From positions 1-64,000 of the forward strand of contig DATMGH010000041.1 of NCBI GenBank assembly GCA_035555675.1: a stretch of 64,000 nucleotides of DNA, written 5' to 3'. Source of the DNA: Solirubrobacter sp035555675. GTDB taxonomy: Bacteria > Actinomycetota > Thermoleophilia > Solirubrobacterales > Solirubrobacteraceae. The position numbers and the translations under genes were made by a program. Of the stretch, positions 1 through 8,621 are shown in pieces. Below the pieces are notes generated by a model. That model was not told where the DNA came from, did no database searches, and saw only the letters and a program-made list of their open reading frames with translations. Within the stretch, counting starts at the first letter, position 1; the number at the start of each line of letters is the position of its first letter.

Positions 1-1
1 G

Positions 2-697
2 ACGACCGTCGAGGACGGCATGGCGATGGTGCACCTGTCGGTGGGCCTGCGGCCGCCGCGGTCCGAGCGCCTGCGTTCGGAGGTGGCGATCATCGCCGGC
101 ATGGCGAAGGCGACGCTGCCAGAGACGGCCACGCCGTGGGACGACTACGTCGACGACTACGACCGCATCCGCGACACGATGGCGGAGGTCCTCGAGGGCT
201 TCGAGGACTTCAACCGCCGCGTCCGGCAGCCGCTCGGCTTCCGCATCGCCCAGCCCGCCCGGGAGCGCGTGTTCCTGACGCCGAGCGGCCGGGCCGAGTT
301 CTCCGCCGCGGGGCTCCCGGACGTGGTCCCGCCGGCCGGGCGCCTGGTCTTGAGCACGGTCCGCTCGCACGACCAGTTCAACACGACGATCTACTCCAAC
401 GACGACCGCTACCGCGGCGTGCGGAACCTGCGCACGCTGCTGCTCATGCACGCGGAGGACATGCGCGAGCGCGGGCTGCGCGACTTCGACCTGATCGACA
501 TCACGAGCTTCGCCCGGGACGGCAGCACGCGCGCCGTCCACGGCTATACGGCGCTCGCGTACGACGTGCCGCGCGGGAGCGCGGTCGGCTACATGCCGGA
601 GCTCAACGTGCTCTGCGCGCTGAGCGACTTCAGTGCCCAGAGCGATCAGCCGCTGATGAAGCACCTGATCATCGAGGTCGCGCCGATGCGGGGCTAG
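2..697 (+). CDS. Molybdopterin-dependent oxidoreductase, YdeP/FdhF-like (C-terminal part)
   Basis: The frame is open from base 2, so the gene begins before the window; the 232 visible codons are the C-terminal third or less. The visible segment has VHLSVGLRPP, then SEVAIIAGMAKATLP, then a late beta-rich domain with SHDQFNTTIYSNDDRYRG. This matches the last part of the FdhF/YdeP family of bis-MGD enzymes, where the C-terminal domain caps the molybdenum cofactor. Family members are soluble formate-dehydrogenase-H-like proteins, often of unknown substrate (YdeP is linked to acid resistance). The active-site and iron-sulfur regions lie outside the window, so substrate cannot be inferred. The fold assignment is fairly safe, the function is not. 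Confidence 0.8.
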   Translation, partial: TTVEDGMAMVHLSVGLRPPRSERLRSEVAIIAGMAKATLPETATPWDDYVDDYDRIRDTMAEVLEGFEDFNRRVRQPLGFRIAQPARERVFLTPSGRAEFSAAGLPDVVPPAGRLVLSTVRSHDQFNTTIYSNDDRYRGVRNLRTLLLMHAEDMRERGLRDFDLIDITSFARDGSTRAVHGYTALAYDVPRGSAVGYMPELNVLCALSDFSAQSDQPLMKHLIIEVAPMRG

Positions 698-765
698 GGA
701 CGCTCCGAGCTGAGTCCGCGTCGGCGATCCAGATCACTCGGGGTGGGAAGAACGGGTGCCCCAAC

Positions 766-1236
766 TCAACCGCATGCGAGGGCATGACGGATCGCCTGTG
801 CCGTATGAAGGCGTTCCATGGATTCGTTGATCGCAAGCATTCTTTGAAGGTTGAGCACGGGCGCTGGGAGCCCCGGAGCGACGTCGATCCACGTCACGTA
901 GGGCTCGAGGCGAGAGCGTTCCCAGCGGCCCTTGGGACCACGCGACATGATTTCCGCTAAGAGCTCGACGCGAATGCCTTCGAGTTGCAGGTACGAAGCT
1001 TGGGCCCGCATGTGAGCGGTCCTGATCTCCCTGACCTCGCCCGTGGCCGCGGCGGCGAAGCACTCCAGGATGCGTACGGCCCCCGGTGCGGAGGTCTGCA
1101 CGTCGAGATCGCGGCAAGGCACGTCCACGCCCTGCAGGGCCACGGCAGCACTCCCGGTGAACGCCCACTCGACCGGCTGGCCGCGTAGGCCGCCGGCAAT
1201 CGTTCGCATCGCCTGCAGATGGGCGTGGCTGAGCAC
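766..1236 (-). CDS. Nucleotidyltransferase-fold protein
   Basis: A 156-aa protein starting at GTG 1236. Near residue 28 it has FTGSAAVALQG followed by RDLDVQT, the GS(x)n-DxD pattern of the minimal nucleotidyltransferase fold found in MNT/AbiEii-type proteins. The rest shows no recognisable partner domain. Such proteins act as toxins, antitoxins or aminoglycoside-type transferases, but this one has no HEPN or AbiEi partner beside it. Its neighbour on the far side (1458-2333) is on the other strand. GC and codon use are lower than in the flanking core genes, in line with an accessory gene. The fold is moderately supported; the activity is open. Confidence 0.6.
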   Translation of the reverse strand: MLSHAHLQAMRTIAGGLRGQPVEWAFTGSAAVALQGVDVPCRDLDVQTSAPGAVRILECFAAAATGEVREIRTAHMRAQASYLQLEGIRVELLAEIMSRGPKGRWERSRLEPYVTWIDVAPGLPAPVLNLQRMLAINESMERLHTAQAIRHALACG

Positions 1237-1457
1237 CTCGTCGGCAACCTAACACTGGCCCTCGGCGCCCTGCGGATCGGCCTCGCGTTGGGTGGTGCGG
1301 GAAGACAGCCGATCAGTGATCGGCTTGCCGACGCAAGTTGCGAGTGAAGCGCGGGGAAGTTCGGCTCACGACCCGCGGCCGTCACTTTGAGATGGCGGGT
1401 GGGGTAGCGTGCCGCCGCTGAACAGATTGCTCCAACACGATCGGGCGGTGGTGTGGC

Positions 1458-2333
1458 ATGGATGAGCGCGATGTCGCTTTGGCGGGTGTGGAGGCGCTGG
1501 CGGGGACGCTGACGGCGTTCGGTCCGGTCGGCGGGGCGATGGCGCTGCTGGGGTTGTCGCTCGCGGGCGTGCTGAGTGTGCACGCGGGGGCACGCACGTC
1601 GGCCCCTCAGCTGACCGGCGCGGAAGTCGATCACATCATCGCGGCGAACCTGCTCAAGCAGGATGTTCGAGATGGGTGGGCGCTCATCCGGCCGACCCAC
1701 GACTGGTACCGGGAATGGACGATCCGCGCCGCGAGCGGCGAGGAGTTCACGGCCGCCGACATGAAGGAGTTCGATACCGGATACGCGCACGCGCGGGGCC
1801 CGAACTCAGCGATCAGGCAGGGGCTCGTCAAGCTCTTTCCGGGAAAGGGGAATCGGGACTCGACGCCGGGTCAGTACGGCGTGCCGTACGTGATTCTCGG
1901 CGTCGGCGTCTGGGTCGGGCTGCTCGAGCTCGACCTGGTACGCACGCATGAGCGCGGCGAGAAGATCTCGGGCGGGCAATGGGACACGTTTGACCGCGAG
2001 CTCGAGACGTGGGGCGTTGCTATCCAGAGGTGTGACCAACTCGCCGCTCAGCGCGTCGAGGAAGAGGTTCGGGCAGCGATCGCTCGGGAGCCCCAGCGGT
2101 ACAAGTTCGAGCCTGCCCGCGCAAAGGATTGGTACTCGGAGCTGTTCAAAGAGCCTCGCGTCCCCGGTGGTCCGAACAAGGCGCTCCTCGAGTTGATCGG
2201 ACGTCTGGAGCGCAGGTATCGCGGAGGTTTCCGAGCTGAAGGCGTGCTGCCGGCGCTGACCGCGGCCGGCGAGCTTGCCCAGTTGCGGATCTCGCTCGAG
2301 ACCGCTCGTCGCCGTCTCGCCGCGGTCCACTGA
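1458..2333 (+). CDS. Hypothetical protein with hydrophobic N-terminus
   Basis: This 291-aa protein is not recognised. It starts at ATG 1458. A hydrophobic stretch spans about residues 15-43 (GPVGGAMALLGLSLAGVL), too internal for a clean signal peptide and more like a membrane-active helix. The body is mixed alpha-helical with many Arg/Glu pairs, a short hydrophobic segment YVILGVGVWVGLLEL around residue 135-150, and no catalytic motif I can name. It stands alone between the divergent 766-1236 gene and the 2485-3252 gene. Its codon third positions are less GC-biased than in core genes. A toxin or pore-forming role would be speculation. Confidence 0.6.
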   Translation: MDERDVALAGVEALAGTLTAFGPVGGAMALLGLSLAGVLSVHAGARTSAPQLTGAEVDHIIAANLLKQDVRDGWALIRPTHDWYREWTIRAASGEEFTAADMKEFDTGYAHARGPNSAIRQGLVKLFPGKGNRDSTPGQYGVPYVILGVGVWVGLLELDLVRTHERGEKISGGQWDTFDRELETWGVAIQRCDQLAAQRVEEEVRAAIAREPQRYKFEPARAKDWYSELFKEPRVPGGPNKALLELIGRLERRYRGGFRAEGVLPALTAAGELAQLRISLETARRRLAAVH

Positions 2334-2484
2334 GGGGAGACTCCGTTAGGTGAAGCCCTCTTCAGATCTGCAACTGGCGTACTTTCGCGTCCAGACGCGT
2401 GCTTGTTAAGCGTCAAGTAGGGCCGGTACGCAGATTGCGAATCCGGAAGGGAAGTATGAAAAGAGTGCGATAACCGCGTACCCA

Positions 2485-3252
2485 ATGACCGCGACCAAAG
2501 GAACAAACCATCCGATCGGACTTGAAGGAACTGCCGGAATCGATTCTTCGACACTCGTGACGACCACCGACTTCGTCACCGGGCAGGTGTCGTCGTCCAG
2601 CGGCACGCACGCCACGGCAAGCGCCACGCTGGCGTCGGACTGCAGTCGCAACACCGCGCGTGAGGGTCTCCTCACATTCGAGCCGATCCGTCTGATCGAC
2701 CGCCTGCCACGGGACGAGTCGAAGGATGAAGCGTACTACGCGCAGTCGGTCCTTGTGATGTACAAGCAGAATAGGGCGTTGCGCGTGACGACTCCGAGTG
2801 GTGGTGCGGTCACACAGAAGCAGTTCATCGCTTGTGCGACGGGTGGTGCTCAGGCATACGGCGACAACCGACTCTCGAGGTATCGAGTGACGCTGGTCCC
2901 TCGAACCTCCATCCCGAGACTCGTTGGTGCACCTAGATGGGGAAGCAACGTCGTCAACGGCAGGCTGACCGGACCCCTGGGCTTCACCGGAGGGGCCCCC
3001 GCGGTCTCGATCAGCGCGCAGGTCACTTCACATAATCAGGATATACATAGTGAAGGGGTCGGCCTGCCGTTCAGCTCGCCTCCTGAGATCTCGGCATTTG
3101 CCGACAATGTCGTCACTGGCATGTGGAGGACCACCGGCGGCTGGCGGTGGTCCGGATCGGCGGAGTGGCAGAGCGCTCGCAATCCCGTGTTTGCACTGAA
3201 CGCTACGGGTGCTTACCACTGCGGGCACCCATTTGGGCTGGGCTGTGCCTGA
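2485..3252 (+). CDS. Hypothetical protein, possibly exported
   Basis: A 255-aa frame with the only start in its open region at ATG 2485 (the frame is open from 2410 but has no ATG, GTG or TTG there). No signal peptide is visible. Cysteines near residue 53, near residue 118 and at the C-terminus (YHCGHPFGLGC) and the Ser/Thr/Gly-rich sequence look like an extracytoplasmic protein. The stop at 3250-3252 overlaps the GTG start of the lipoprotein at 3245, which suggests translational coupling and is the best argument that the frame is real. A competing 89-aa frame on the other strand (2406-2675) has a credible transmembrane helix, so doubt remains about the N-terminal third. Confidence 0.45.
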   Translation: MTATKGTNHPIGLEGTAGIDSSTLVTTTDFVTGQVSSSSGTHATASATLASDCSRNTAREGLLTFEPIRLIDRLPRDESKDEAYYAQSVLVMYKQNRALRVTTPSGGAVTQKQFIACATGGAQAYGDNRLSRYRVTLVPRTSIPRLVGAPRWGSNVVNGRLTGPLGFTGGAPAVSISAQVTSHNQDIHSEGVGLPFSSPPEISAFADNVVTGMWRTTGGWRWSGSAEWQSARNPVFALNATGAYHCGHPFGLGCA

Positions 3253-4138
3253 TCGTTTGCGCGCTCGGCTCTGCGTGGGGTTGCTCATCGCGGTCGCGGG
3301 CTGCGGCGGGCGGTCCCCGTCCGCCGCTCCGGAACGCGCGATGACCGCTGTCGGGGCTGCGCCGGCGCCGGAGATCTCGGGCCGAGTGATCGCACTGTGC
3401 GGCGAAGATGTCTACTCGCAAGACGTGTACGAGATCCGACGCGGGACGATCACACGTCGGACAACGACCGAGCCGGGCAACGGAGTGCACAGCTTCGCCG
3501 TGGGCAACGGTCAGATTGCGCTGTCGCGCTCTCGGGACGCGATCGACCATGTCGAACTCGGTAGCCTCGACGCGCCGACGTACTTCGGCCGGGTGCTCGG
3601 ACCGGGAACCGCACCGGCGCTCGATGACGACGGCACGCTGGCGTGGACGCTGGTGACCGAGCGCGTGGGACATTACGCTGATGCCGTTTACGTCAAACGC
3701 CCTGGGAAGGTGGCGCGCCGAGTCGCGACGTATCCGCACGCGTGGCAGATTCACTTCGTCGACGGTCGTCTGCGGGCGGTGGCCAGCAGGCGCGGGAAGT
3801 TCGCGGAAGTTCGCGGTGTTGGCACGAAGCATGTGGTGCGGATCCCGCTGATCATGCGCAGCGCGCGCCACGTGGTCTGGTCGCGCTCGGGCAGGCTGGC
3901 ATACGGTGATGGACACAACCGGCTGCGGATCAATTCCGCGGGCGGGCGGCGAGTCGCGAGCTACGCCACGGAGTGGGTCCCACTGGCCTGGAGCCCGGAC
4001 GAGCGAAAGCTGCTGGTGACCAACGCCACACGAAAGCCTGCGGTGATCGGCCTGATGTACTCGAAGACCGGCTCCGTCCGAGCACTCGGCGCACTCTCGT
4101 GCGGCCCGGTCGTCAGTGCCAACTGGCTTCCGGACTGA
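3245..4138 (+). CDS. Putative lipoprotein, beta-propeller-like
   Basis: I place the start at GTG 3245, giving 297 aa, because the N-terminus then reads as a lipoprotein signal: basic residues, a short hydrophobic core and lipobox VAGC with Cys near residue 22. A frame-open ATG at 3209 would put extra polar residues before the signal. The mature part repeats short beta-like blocks with motifs such as GTLAWTL, RLAYGD and WVPLAWSPDERKLLVTNA, resembling TolB/WD40-type propeller blades. It would be anchored on the outer face of the membrane. The start overlaps the preceding stop by 8 bp, so the two genes are probably co-translated. Ligand unknown. Confidence 0.7.
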   Translation: MPDRLRARLCVGLLIAVAGCGGRSPSAAPERAMTAVGAAPAPEISGRVIALCGEDVYSQDVYEIRRGTITRRTTTEPGNGVHSFAVGNGQIALSRSRDAIDHVELGSLDAPTYFGRVLGPGTAPALDDDGTLAWTLVTERVGHYADAVYVKRPGKVARRVATYPHAWQIHFVDGRLRAVASRRGKFAEVRGVGTKHVVRIPLIMRSARHVVWSRSGRLAYGDGHNRLRINSAGGRRVASYATEWVPLAWSPDERKLLVTNATRKPAVIGLMYSKTGSVRALGALSCGPVVSANWLPD

Positions 4139-4344
4139 TGGAAGACGACTGCAACGGCGAATCTGGACGGCCCGTGGCGTGGCGAGAGCGACGCGATCCT
4201 TCGGCTCGCGCGCTTGCGATTGCCCTTGTGGCGGCGTCGGTCCCCGCCCGCGCGCGCTCATCCTTCGGCGCGATTGGGGGTCTGGGTACCGGACATGCCG
4301 GTAGATCCTCCGGTGTCCCGAGGGGGAAGCCGCACGCGCGCTAG

Positions 4345-4444
4345 CTGGCACCGGAGCGCTCTCTTGGTGCCAGATCCGGGCCGTTCCCGAGCGCTACGGC
4401 GTACCGGTCCGGGAACGAGAAAGCCCGCCGTAGCGGGCTTTCTC
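4345..4444 (-). terminator. Three consecutive hairpins; the last is a strong bidirectional terminator
   Basis: Three inverted repeats lie in a row: an 8-bp stem at 4345-4352/4366-4373, an 8-bp stem at 4382-4389/4410-4417, and a perfect 12-bp stem at 4417-4428/4433-4444 with loop CGTA. The third is followed by AT-rich ends in both directions (arms GAGAAAG and CTTTCTC), typical of an intrinsic terminator. It lies 5 bp past the 3' end of tRNA-Val, whose transcription it would end. The other two may serve the lipoprotein gene on the plus strand. The stretch 4139-4344 between that gene and the hairpins holds nothing I can recognise. Confidence 0.75.
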
Positions 4445-4449
4445 CGGTA

Positions 4450-4521
4450 TGGGCGCGGCGGGTTTCGAACCTGCGACCTCTCGCGTGTGAAGCGAGCGCT
4501 CTCCCACTGAGCTACGCGCCC
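4450..4521 (-). tRNA. tRNA-Val (anticodon CAC)
   Basis: Read on the minus strand the 72 nt form a cloverleaf: acceptor GGGCGCG pairing with CGCGCCC, D-arm TAGCTCAGTGGGAGAGC, anticodon stem CTCGC/GCGAG with loop TTCACAC (anticodon CAC, valine), and T-arm GCAGGTTCGAAACCCGC. The discriminator base is A. CCA is not encoded. The gene stands alone and its 3' end faces the low-GC block at 766-4138. Confidence 0.95.
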
Positions 4522-4611
4522 TCAGGGGCAGAGAAGTCTAGCGGCCGGACCCTCGTCGCCAAGCGCCGCGAACGCGTAGATTCCCCGTCCGTACCCGAAA
4601 GGCGGTGGACC

Positions 4612-6372
4612 GTGTACTACAGCAGCGGCAACTACGAGGCGTTCGCGCGGCCGCGCAAACCCGCGGGGGCGGACCGCAAGACCGCGTGGTTCGTGGGGGC
4701 GGGCCTGGCGTCCATGTCCGGCGCGGCGTTCCTGATCCGGGACGCGCAGGTGCCGGCGGAGCGGATCACGATCCTCGAGCGGCTCAAGCTGCCGGGCGGG
4801 GCGCTGGACGGGATCAAGGAGCCCAAGAAGGGGTTCGTGATCCGCGGCGGGCGCGAGATGGAGAACCACTTCGAGTGCCTCTGGGACCTGTTCCGGTCGA
4901 TCCCGTCGATCGAGGTCGACGGCGCCTCGGTGCTCGACGAGTTCTACTGGCTCAACAAGGACGACCCGAACGTCTCGCTGCAGCGCGCGACGGTCAACCG
5001 CGGGCAGGACGCGCACACGGACGGGAAGTTCGCGCTCAGCGACCGCGGCCAGAAGGACATCGTCAAGGTGTTCCTCGCCACGCGCGAGGAGCTCGAGGGC
5101 AAGCGGATCGACGAGGTGTTCTCCGCCGAGTTCCTGGCCAGCAACTTCTGGCTGTACTGGCGCACGATGTTCGCGTTCGAGGAATGGCACTCGGCGCTGG
5201 AGATGAAGCTCTATCTGCACCGCTTCATCCACCACATCGGCGGGCTGCCGGACTTCTCGGCCCTGAAGTTCACCAAGTACAACCAGTACGAGTCACTCGT
5301 GCTGCCCCTGTACAAGTGGCTGCTCGAGCAGGGTGTGCACTTTCACTTCGACACCGAGGTCACCGACGTCGACTTCGACCTCGCGCCCACCCGCAAGCAG
5401 GCCACGCGCGTCCACTGGGTCCGCGAAGGCCTCCCGGGGCACGCCGACCTCGGCCCGGACGATCTGCTCTTCATCACGATCGGCTCGCTCACCGAGAACT
5501 CCGACAACGGCGACCACCACACCCCGGCGCGCCTGAACGAGGGGCAGGCGCCGGCCTGGGATCTGTGGCGGCGGATCGCGGCCAAGGACCCGGCGTTCGG
5601 CCGCCCGGACGTGTTCGGCGCGCACATCCCGCAGACCAAGTGGGAGTCGGCCACGGTCACGACGCTCGACCCGCGCATCCCGTCCCACATCCAGCGGATC
5701 TGCAAGCGCGACCCGTTCAGCGGCAAGGTCGTTACCGGCGGCATCGTCACGGTCAAGGACTCGAGCTGGCTGATGAGCTGGACCGTCAACCGCCAGCCGC
5801 ACTTCAAGCAGCAGCCGCCGGATCAGATCGTCGTCTGGCTGTACTCGCTGTTCGTCGACCGCCCCGGCGACTACGTTCGCAAGCCGATGCAGGACTGCAC
5901 AGGCGAGGAGATCACGCAGGAGTGGCTCTACCACCTGGGCGTGCCGCTCGGCGAGATCCCGGAGCTGGCCGCCAACGCCGCCAAGACGGTGCCGGTGATG
6001 ATGCCGTACGTGACCGCGTTCTTCATGCCGCGCCACGCCGGCGACCGGCCGGACGTCGTGCCCGAGCACGCGGTGAACTTCGCGTTCATCGGCCAGTTCG
6101 CCGAGAGCACGCGCGACTGCATCTTCACCACCGAATACTCCGTCCGCACGCCGATGGAGGCGGTCTACCGGTTGCTCGACGTCGAGCGCGGCGTCCCCGA
6201 GGTCTTCAACTCCACCTACGACGTGCGCAAGCTGCTGGCGGCGACCAGCCGCCTGCGCGACGGCGAGGAGATCCCGCTCGGCCCGGCACCGGTGCGGCAC
6301 TGGCTGTTCGGCAAGCTCGAGGAGAACGAGGTCGGCGCGCTGCTCGCCGAGTCCGGGCTGATCCGCGATTGA
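4612..6372 (+). CDS. ohyA: Oleate hydratase (myosin-cross-reactive antigen family)
   Basis: A 586-aa FAD protein that adds water across the cis-9 double bond of oleate and related fatty acids, giving 10-hydroxystearate. The nucleotide-binding motif GAGLASMSGAAFLIRD starts at residue 29. It is followed by ERLKLPGGALDG and the family block RGGREMENHFECLWD, whose glutamate is a key cofactor/catalytic residue in studied family members. The YNQYESLVLPLYKWL block and a C-terminal EYSVRTPMEAVY further support the family. Length is normal. The start is GTG 4612, preceded by AAAGGCGG. It is followed 18 bp later by a secreted protein gene and then fatty acid/acyl-CoA genes, which suits a role in fatty acid detoxification or turnover. 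Confidence 0.95.
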   Translation: MYYSSGNYEAFARPRKPAGADRKTAWFVGAGLASMSGAAFLIRDAQVPAERITILERLKLPGGALDGIKEPKKGFVIRGGREMENHFECLWDLFRSIPSIEVDGASVLDEFYWLNKDDPNVSLQRATVNRGQDAHTDGKFALSDRGQKDIVKVFLATREELEGKRIDEVFSAEFLASNFWLYWRTMFAFEEWHSALEMKLYLHRFIHHIGGLPDFSALKFTKYNQYESLVLPLYKWLLEQGVHFHFDTEVTDVDFDLAPTRKQATRVHWVREGLPGHADLGPDDLLFITIGSLTENSDNGDHHTPARLNEGQAPAWDLWRRIAAKDPAFGRPDVFGAHIPQTKWESATVTTLDPRIPSHIQRICKRDPFSGKVVTGGIVTVKDSSWLMSWTVNRQPHFKQQPPDQIVVWLYSLFVDRPGDYVRKPMQDCTGEEITQEWLYHLGVPLGEIPELAANAAKTVPVMMPYVTAFFMPRHAGDRPDVVPEHAVNFAFIGQFAESTRDCIFTTEYSVRTPMEAVYRLLDVERGVPEVFNSTYDVRKLLAATSRLRDGEEIPLGPAPVRHWLFGKLEENEVGALLAESGLIRD

Positions 6373-6390
6373 GCGGCTACTGTCGGGCGC

Positions 6391-7404
6391 ATGCGCGCAC
6401 TGCTGGTCGCCGTGGCCGTCCTGCTGTTCCCGTCCACGGCGTTCGCGCTGCCGCCGGACCCGCCCGTCACGCCGTTGACGCCCGCGGACGGGGCGGTCGG
6501 GGCGACGAACCCGGAGGGGTTCGTGGTCACGTACGCCTGCCCGGCCTACGGGATCTACGAGTCCGGGGACTTCACGTTCTACGGCGGGCCGAAGGACTAC
6601 AGCGTGAGCCTGTCGACGGCGCCGGACGCCGGCGCGGACGGGCGCCTGCTCGGCTCGATCGTGGCCGTGCGCGGCAACCTGCAGGCGTCCGGGACGTGCA
6701 GCGCGGTCGTCGGCTCCGGCGCCGAGCCGCGCCCGCAGGTAACGCCGGGCACCTACTACTGGCAGGTCTGGCGGCTGTGCACGGGGTGCGCCACCGGCTA
6801 CGAGGTCGGCCCGGTGCGCACGCTCACGCTGCGCTCGCCGATCAAGCCCAGGCTCACGCTGCCGGCGCGCGTCTACGGCGGGTACCCGGCGTTGATCGGC
6901 GTGACCGCGGCGGGCGCCCCGGACGGGACCGGGCTCGCGCTCGAGCGTCAAACCGGCGCGACGTGGACGCGTGTCGGCACGGTGACGCTGCTGGGCGGCA
7001 GGGCGGAGGCGGTGGTGACGCTCCCGCGCGGCCGGCAGACGCTGCGCGCGACGCTGCAGATCGGGACGCAGGCGATCGCGAGCGACGGCCAGCCGCTGAT
7101 CGTCACCGCGGCCCGCCGCTGGACGACCGCCAAGGCGGAGGGCGCGTACCGGGGCGCGGGCGTGCGCTTCAAGGTCACCGACCGCGGCCGGCGCCTGCGC
7201 GTGTTCCGCGCGGCCGTGAGGGCGTGTCCGGGCCGGTTGGCGAAGCTCAACCTGGTGAAGGTCGCGCCCGACGGGAGCTTCGTGGCGGCGCGCGGCGGGC
7301 TGCGCGTGCGCGGGACGATCAGGGGCCGCAAAGCCACCGGGCGCGTCGAGCTCGCGGCCGGCACCTGCCTGTCCGCTCAGGCGTTCAGCGCCCGGCATCG
7401 GTAA
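6391..7404 (+). CDS. Secreted protein of unknown function
   Basis: A 337-aa protein with a clear signal peptide (MRALLVAVAVLLFPSTAFA, cleavage before LPPDPP). The mature part starts with a fibronectin-III-like pattern (TPLTPADGAVG, then YYWQVWRLC), which is common in actinobacterial secreted proteins that present sugar- or wall-binding modules. Four cysteines (near residues 50, 109, 130 and 133) could form disulfides. The C-terminal part is Arg/Gly-rich beta sequence ending FSARHR. It lies 18 bp after ohyA and may be read from the same transcript. No enzyme motif is visible. The CDS is secure, the function unknown. Confidence 0.75.
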   Translation: MRALLVAVAVLLFPSTAFALPPDPPVTPLTPADGAVGATNPEGFVVTYACPAYGIYESGDFTFYGGPKDYSVSLSTAPDAGADGRLLGSIVAVRGNLQASGTCSAVVGSGAEPRPQVTPGTYYWQVWRLCTGCATGYEVGPVRTLTLRSPIKPRLTLPARVYGGYPALIGVTAAGAPDGTGLALERQTGATWTRVGTVTLLGGRAEAVVTLPRGRQTLRATLQIGTQAIASDGQPLIVTAARRWTTAKAEGAYRGAGVRFKVTDRGRRLRVFRAAVRACPGRLAKLNLVKVAPDGSFVAARGGLRVRGTIRGRKATGRVELAAGTCLSAQAFSARHR

Positions 7405-7405
7405 T

Positions 7406-7427
7406 CTTCGAAAATCGAAACTCGAAG
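7406..7427. promoter_or_regulatory. Candidate operator upstream of the acyl-CoA dehydrogenase
   Basis: Two nested inverted repeats: TTCGA-aaa-TCGAA (7407-7419) and CTTCGA...TCGAAG (7406-7411/7422-7427). They occupy the gap between the secreted-protein stop and the ATG at 7437, in otherwise GC-rich DNA. The downstream pair codes for an enzyme and a GntR/FadR-type repressor, which usually bind short palindromes in their own promoters. The site overlaps the ribosome-binding region (GAAGAGAGG). Assignment to the GntR protein is inference. Confidence 0.4.
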
Positions 7428-7436
7428 AGAGGCCAC

Positions 7437-8621
7437 ATGACGACCGCCGCGAAGACGCCCCTGCGCGCCAACGACTTCCTCGACATCGACCATCTCCTCT
7501 CCGAGGAGGAGCGGTTGATCCGCGACACCGTGCGCGCGTTCGTCAACGACAAGGTCGTCCCGAACGTCGGCGACTGGTTCGAGGAGGGCCGGATCCCGCT
7601 CGAGCTGGCGACCGAGCTGGGCGCCATCGGCGTGCTCGGCATGCACCTCGACGGCTACGGCTGCGCCGGGGCCAGCGCGACCGCGTACGGGCTGGCGTGC
7701 CTGGAGCTGGAAGCGGGCGACAGCGGCGTGCGCAGCCTGGTCTCGGTCCAGGGGTCGCTGGCGATGTACGCGATCCACCGCTGGGGGTCGGAGGAGCAGA
7801 AGCTCCAGTGGCTGCCGCGGATGGCCGCGGGCGAGGCGATCGGCTGCTTCGGGCTGACCGAGCCCGACAGCGGGTCAGACCCCGCGTCGATGCGGACGCG
7901 CGCCCGCCGCGACGGCTCCGACTGGATCCTCAACGGCGCGAAGATGTGGATCACCAACGGCTCGGTGGCCGACGTGGCGGTCGTCTGGGCGCGCACCGAC
8001 GACGGCGTCCGCGGCTTCCTCGTCCCCAAGGGCACGAAGGGCTTCAGCGCTCCCGAGATCCACCGCAAGCTCTCGCTGCGCGCGTCGGTCACGTCGGAGC
8101 TCGTGCTCGATGACGTGCGGCTCCCCGACAGCGCCCGGCTGCCGGAGGCGACGTCGCTGCGTGGGCCGCTGTCCTGCCTGAACGAGGCGCGGTTCGGGAT
8201 CGTCTGGGGCGCGGCGGGCGCCGCCCGCGCGTGCCTGGAGGCGGCGCTCAGCTACAGCACCGAGCGGATCCAGTTCGACCGGCCGATCGCGTCGTTTCAG
8301 ATCCAGCAGCAGAAGCTCGCTCACATGGCGCTCGAGGTCAACCGGGCGACGCTGCTCGCGCTGCACCTCGGCCGGCTCAAGGACGAGGGCCGGCTGCACC
8401 CGGAGCAGGTCAGCATGGGCAAGCTCGGCAACGTCAACGCCGCGCTCGACGTCGCCCGCACCGCCCGCCAGATCCTCGGCGCCAACGGCATCACGCTCGA
8501 GTACCCGGTGATCCGGCACATGAACAACCTCGAGTCGGTCGTGACCTACGAGGGCACCGCGGACGTGCACGCGCTGGTGATCGGCGGGGCGCTGACCGGC
8601 ATCCAGGCCTTCCGCGGGTGA
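7437..8621 (+). CDS. Acyl-CoA dehydrogenase, glutaryl-CoA dehydrogenase type
   Basis: A 394-aa flavoprotein of the acyl-CoA dehydrogenase fold. It has FGLTEPDSGSDPASM and WITNGSVADVAVVWA in the FAD/substrate region, and a C-terminal block NNLESVVTYEGTADVHALV. Glu372 of YEGT is at the place of the catalytic base. The pattern (SLVSVQGSLAMYAIHRWGS, RLPDSARLPEA, RPIASFQIQQQKLAHM) is that of glutaryl-CoA dehydrogenase, which oxidises and decarboxylates glutaryl-CoA to crotonyl-CoA in lysine, tryptophan and aromatic breakdown. The start ATG 7437 has GAAGAGAGG ahead. Its stop overlaps the next gene's GTG (GTGA), so it is probably co-translated with its regulator. Substrate is inferred from similarity. 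Confidence 0.85.
   Translation: MTTAAKTPLRANDFLDIDHLLSEEERLIRDTVRAFVNDKVVPNVGDWFEEGRIPLELATELGAIGVLGMHLDGYGCAGASATAYGLACLELEAGDSGVRSLVSVQGSLAMYAIHRWGSEEQKLQWLPRMAAGEAIGCFGLTEPDSGSDPASMRTRARRDGSDWILNGAKMWITNGSVADVAVVWARTDDGVRGFLVPKGTKGFSAPEIHRKLSLRASVTSELVLDDVRLPDSARLPEATSLRGPLSCLNEARFGIVWGAAGAARACLEAALSYSTERIQFDRPIASFQIQQQKLAHMALEVNRATLLALHLGRLKDEGRLHPEQVSMGKLGNVNAALDVARTARQILGANGITLEYPVIRHMNNLESVVTYEGTADVHALVIGGALTGIQAFRG

Noticed and set aside
2406..2675. 89-aa minus-strand frame with a membrane helix
   Set aside because: Overlaps the plus-strand gene that is coupled to the lipoprotein; too short and without context to call, so left as an observation only.
5293..7398. 701-aa minus-strand frame opposite ohyA
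   Set aside because: Arg/Asp/Gly-rich shadow of the coding strand with no recognisable domain.
4605..7436. Very long plus-strand frame running through ohyA and the secreted protein into the dehydrogenase
   Set aside because: A second frame kept open by high GC; the true genes are in ohyA's own frame and the shorter downstream starts.
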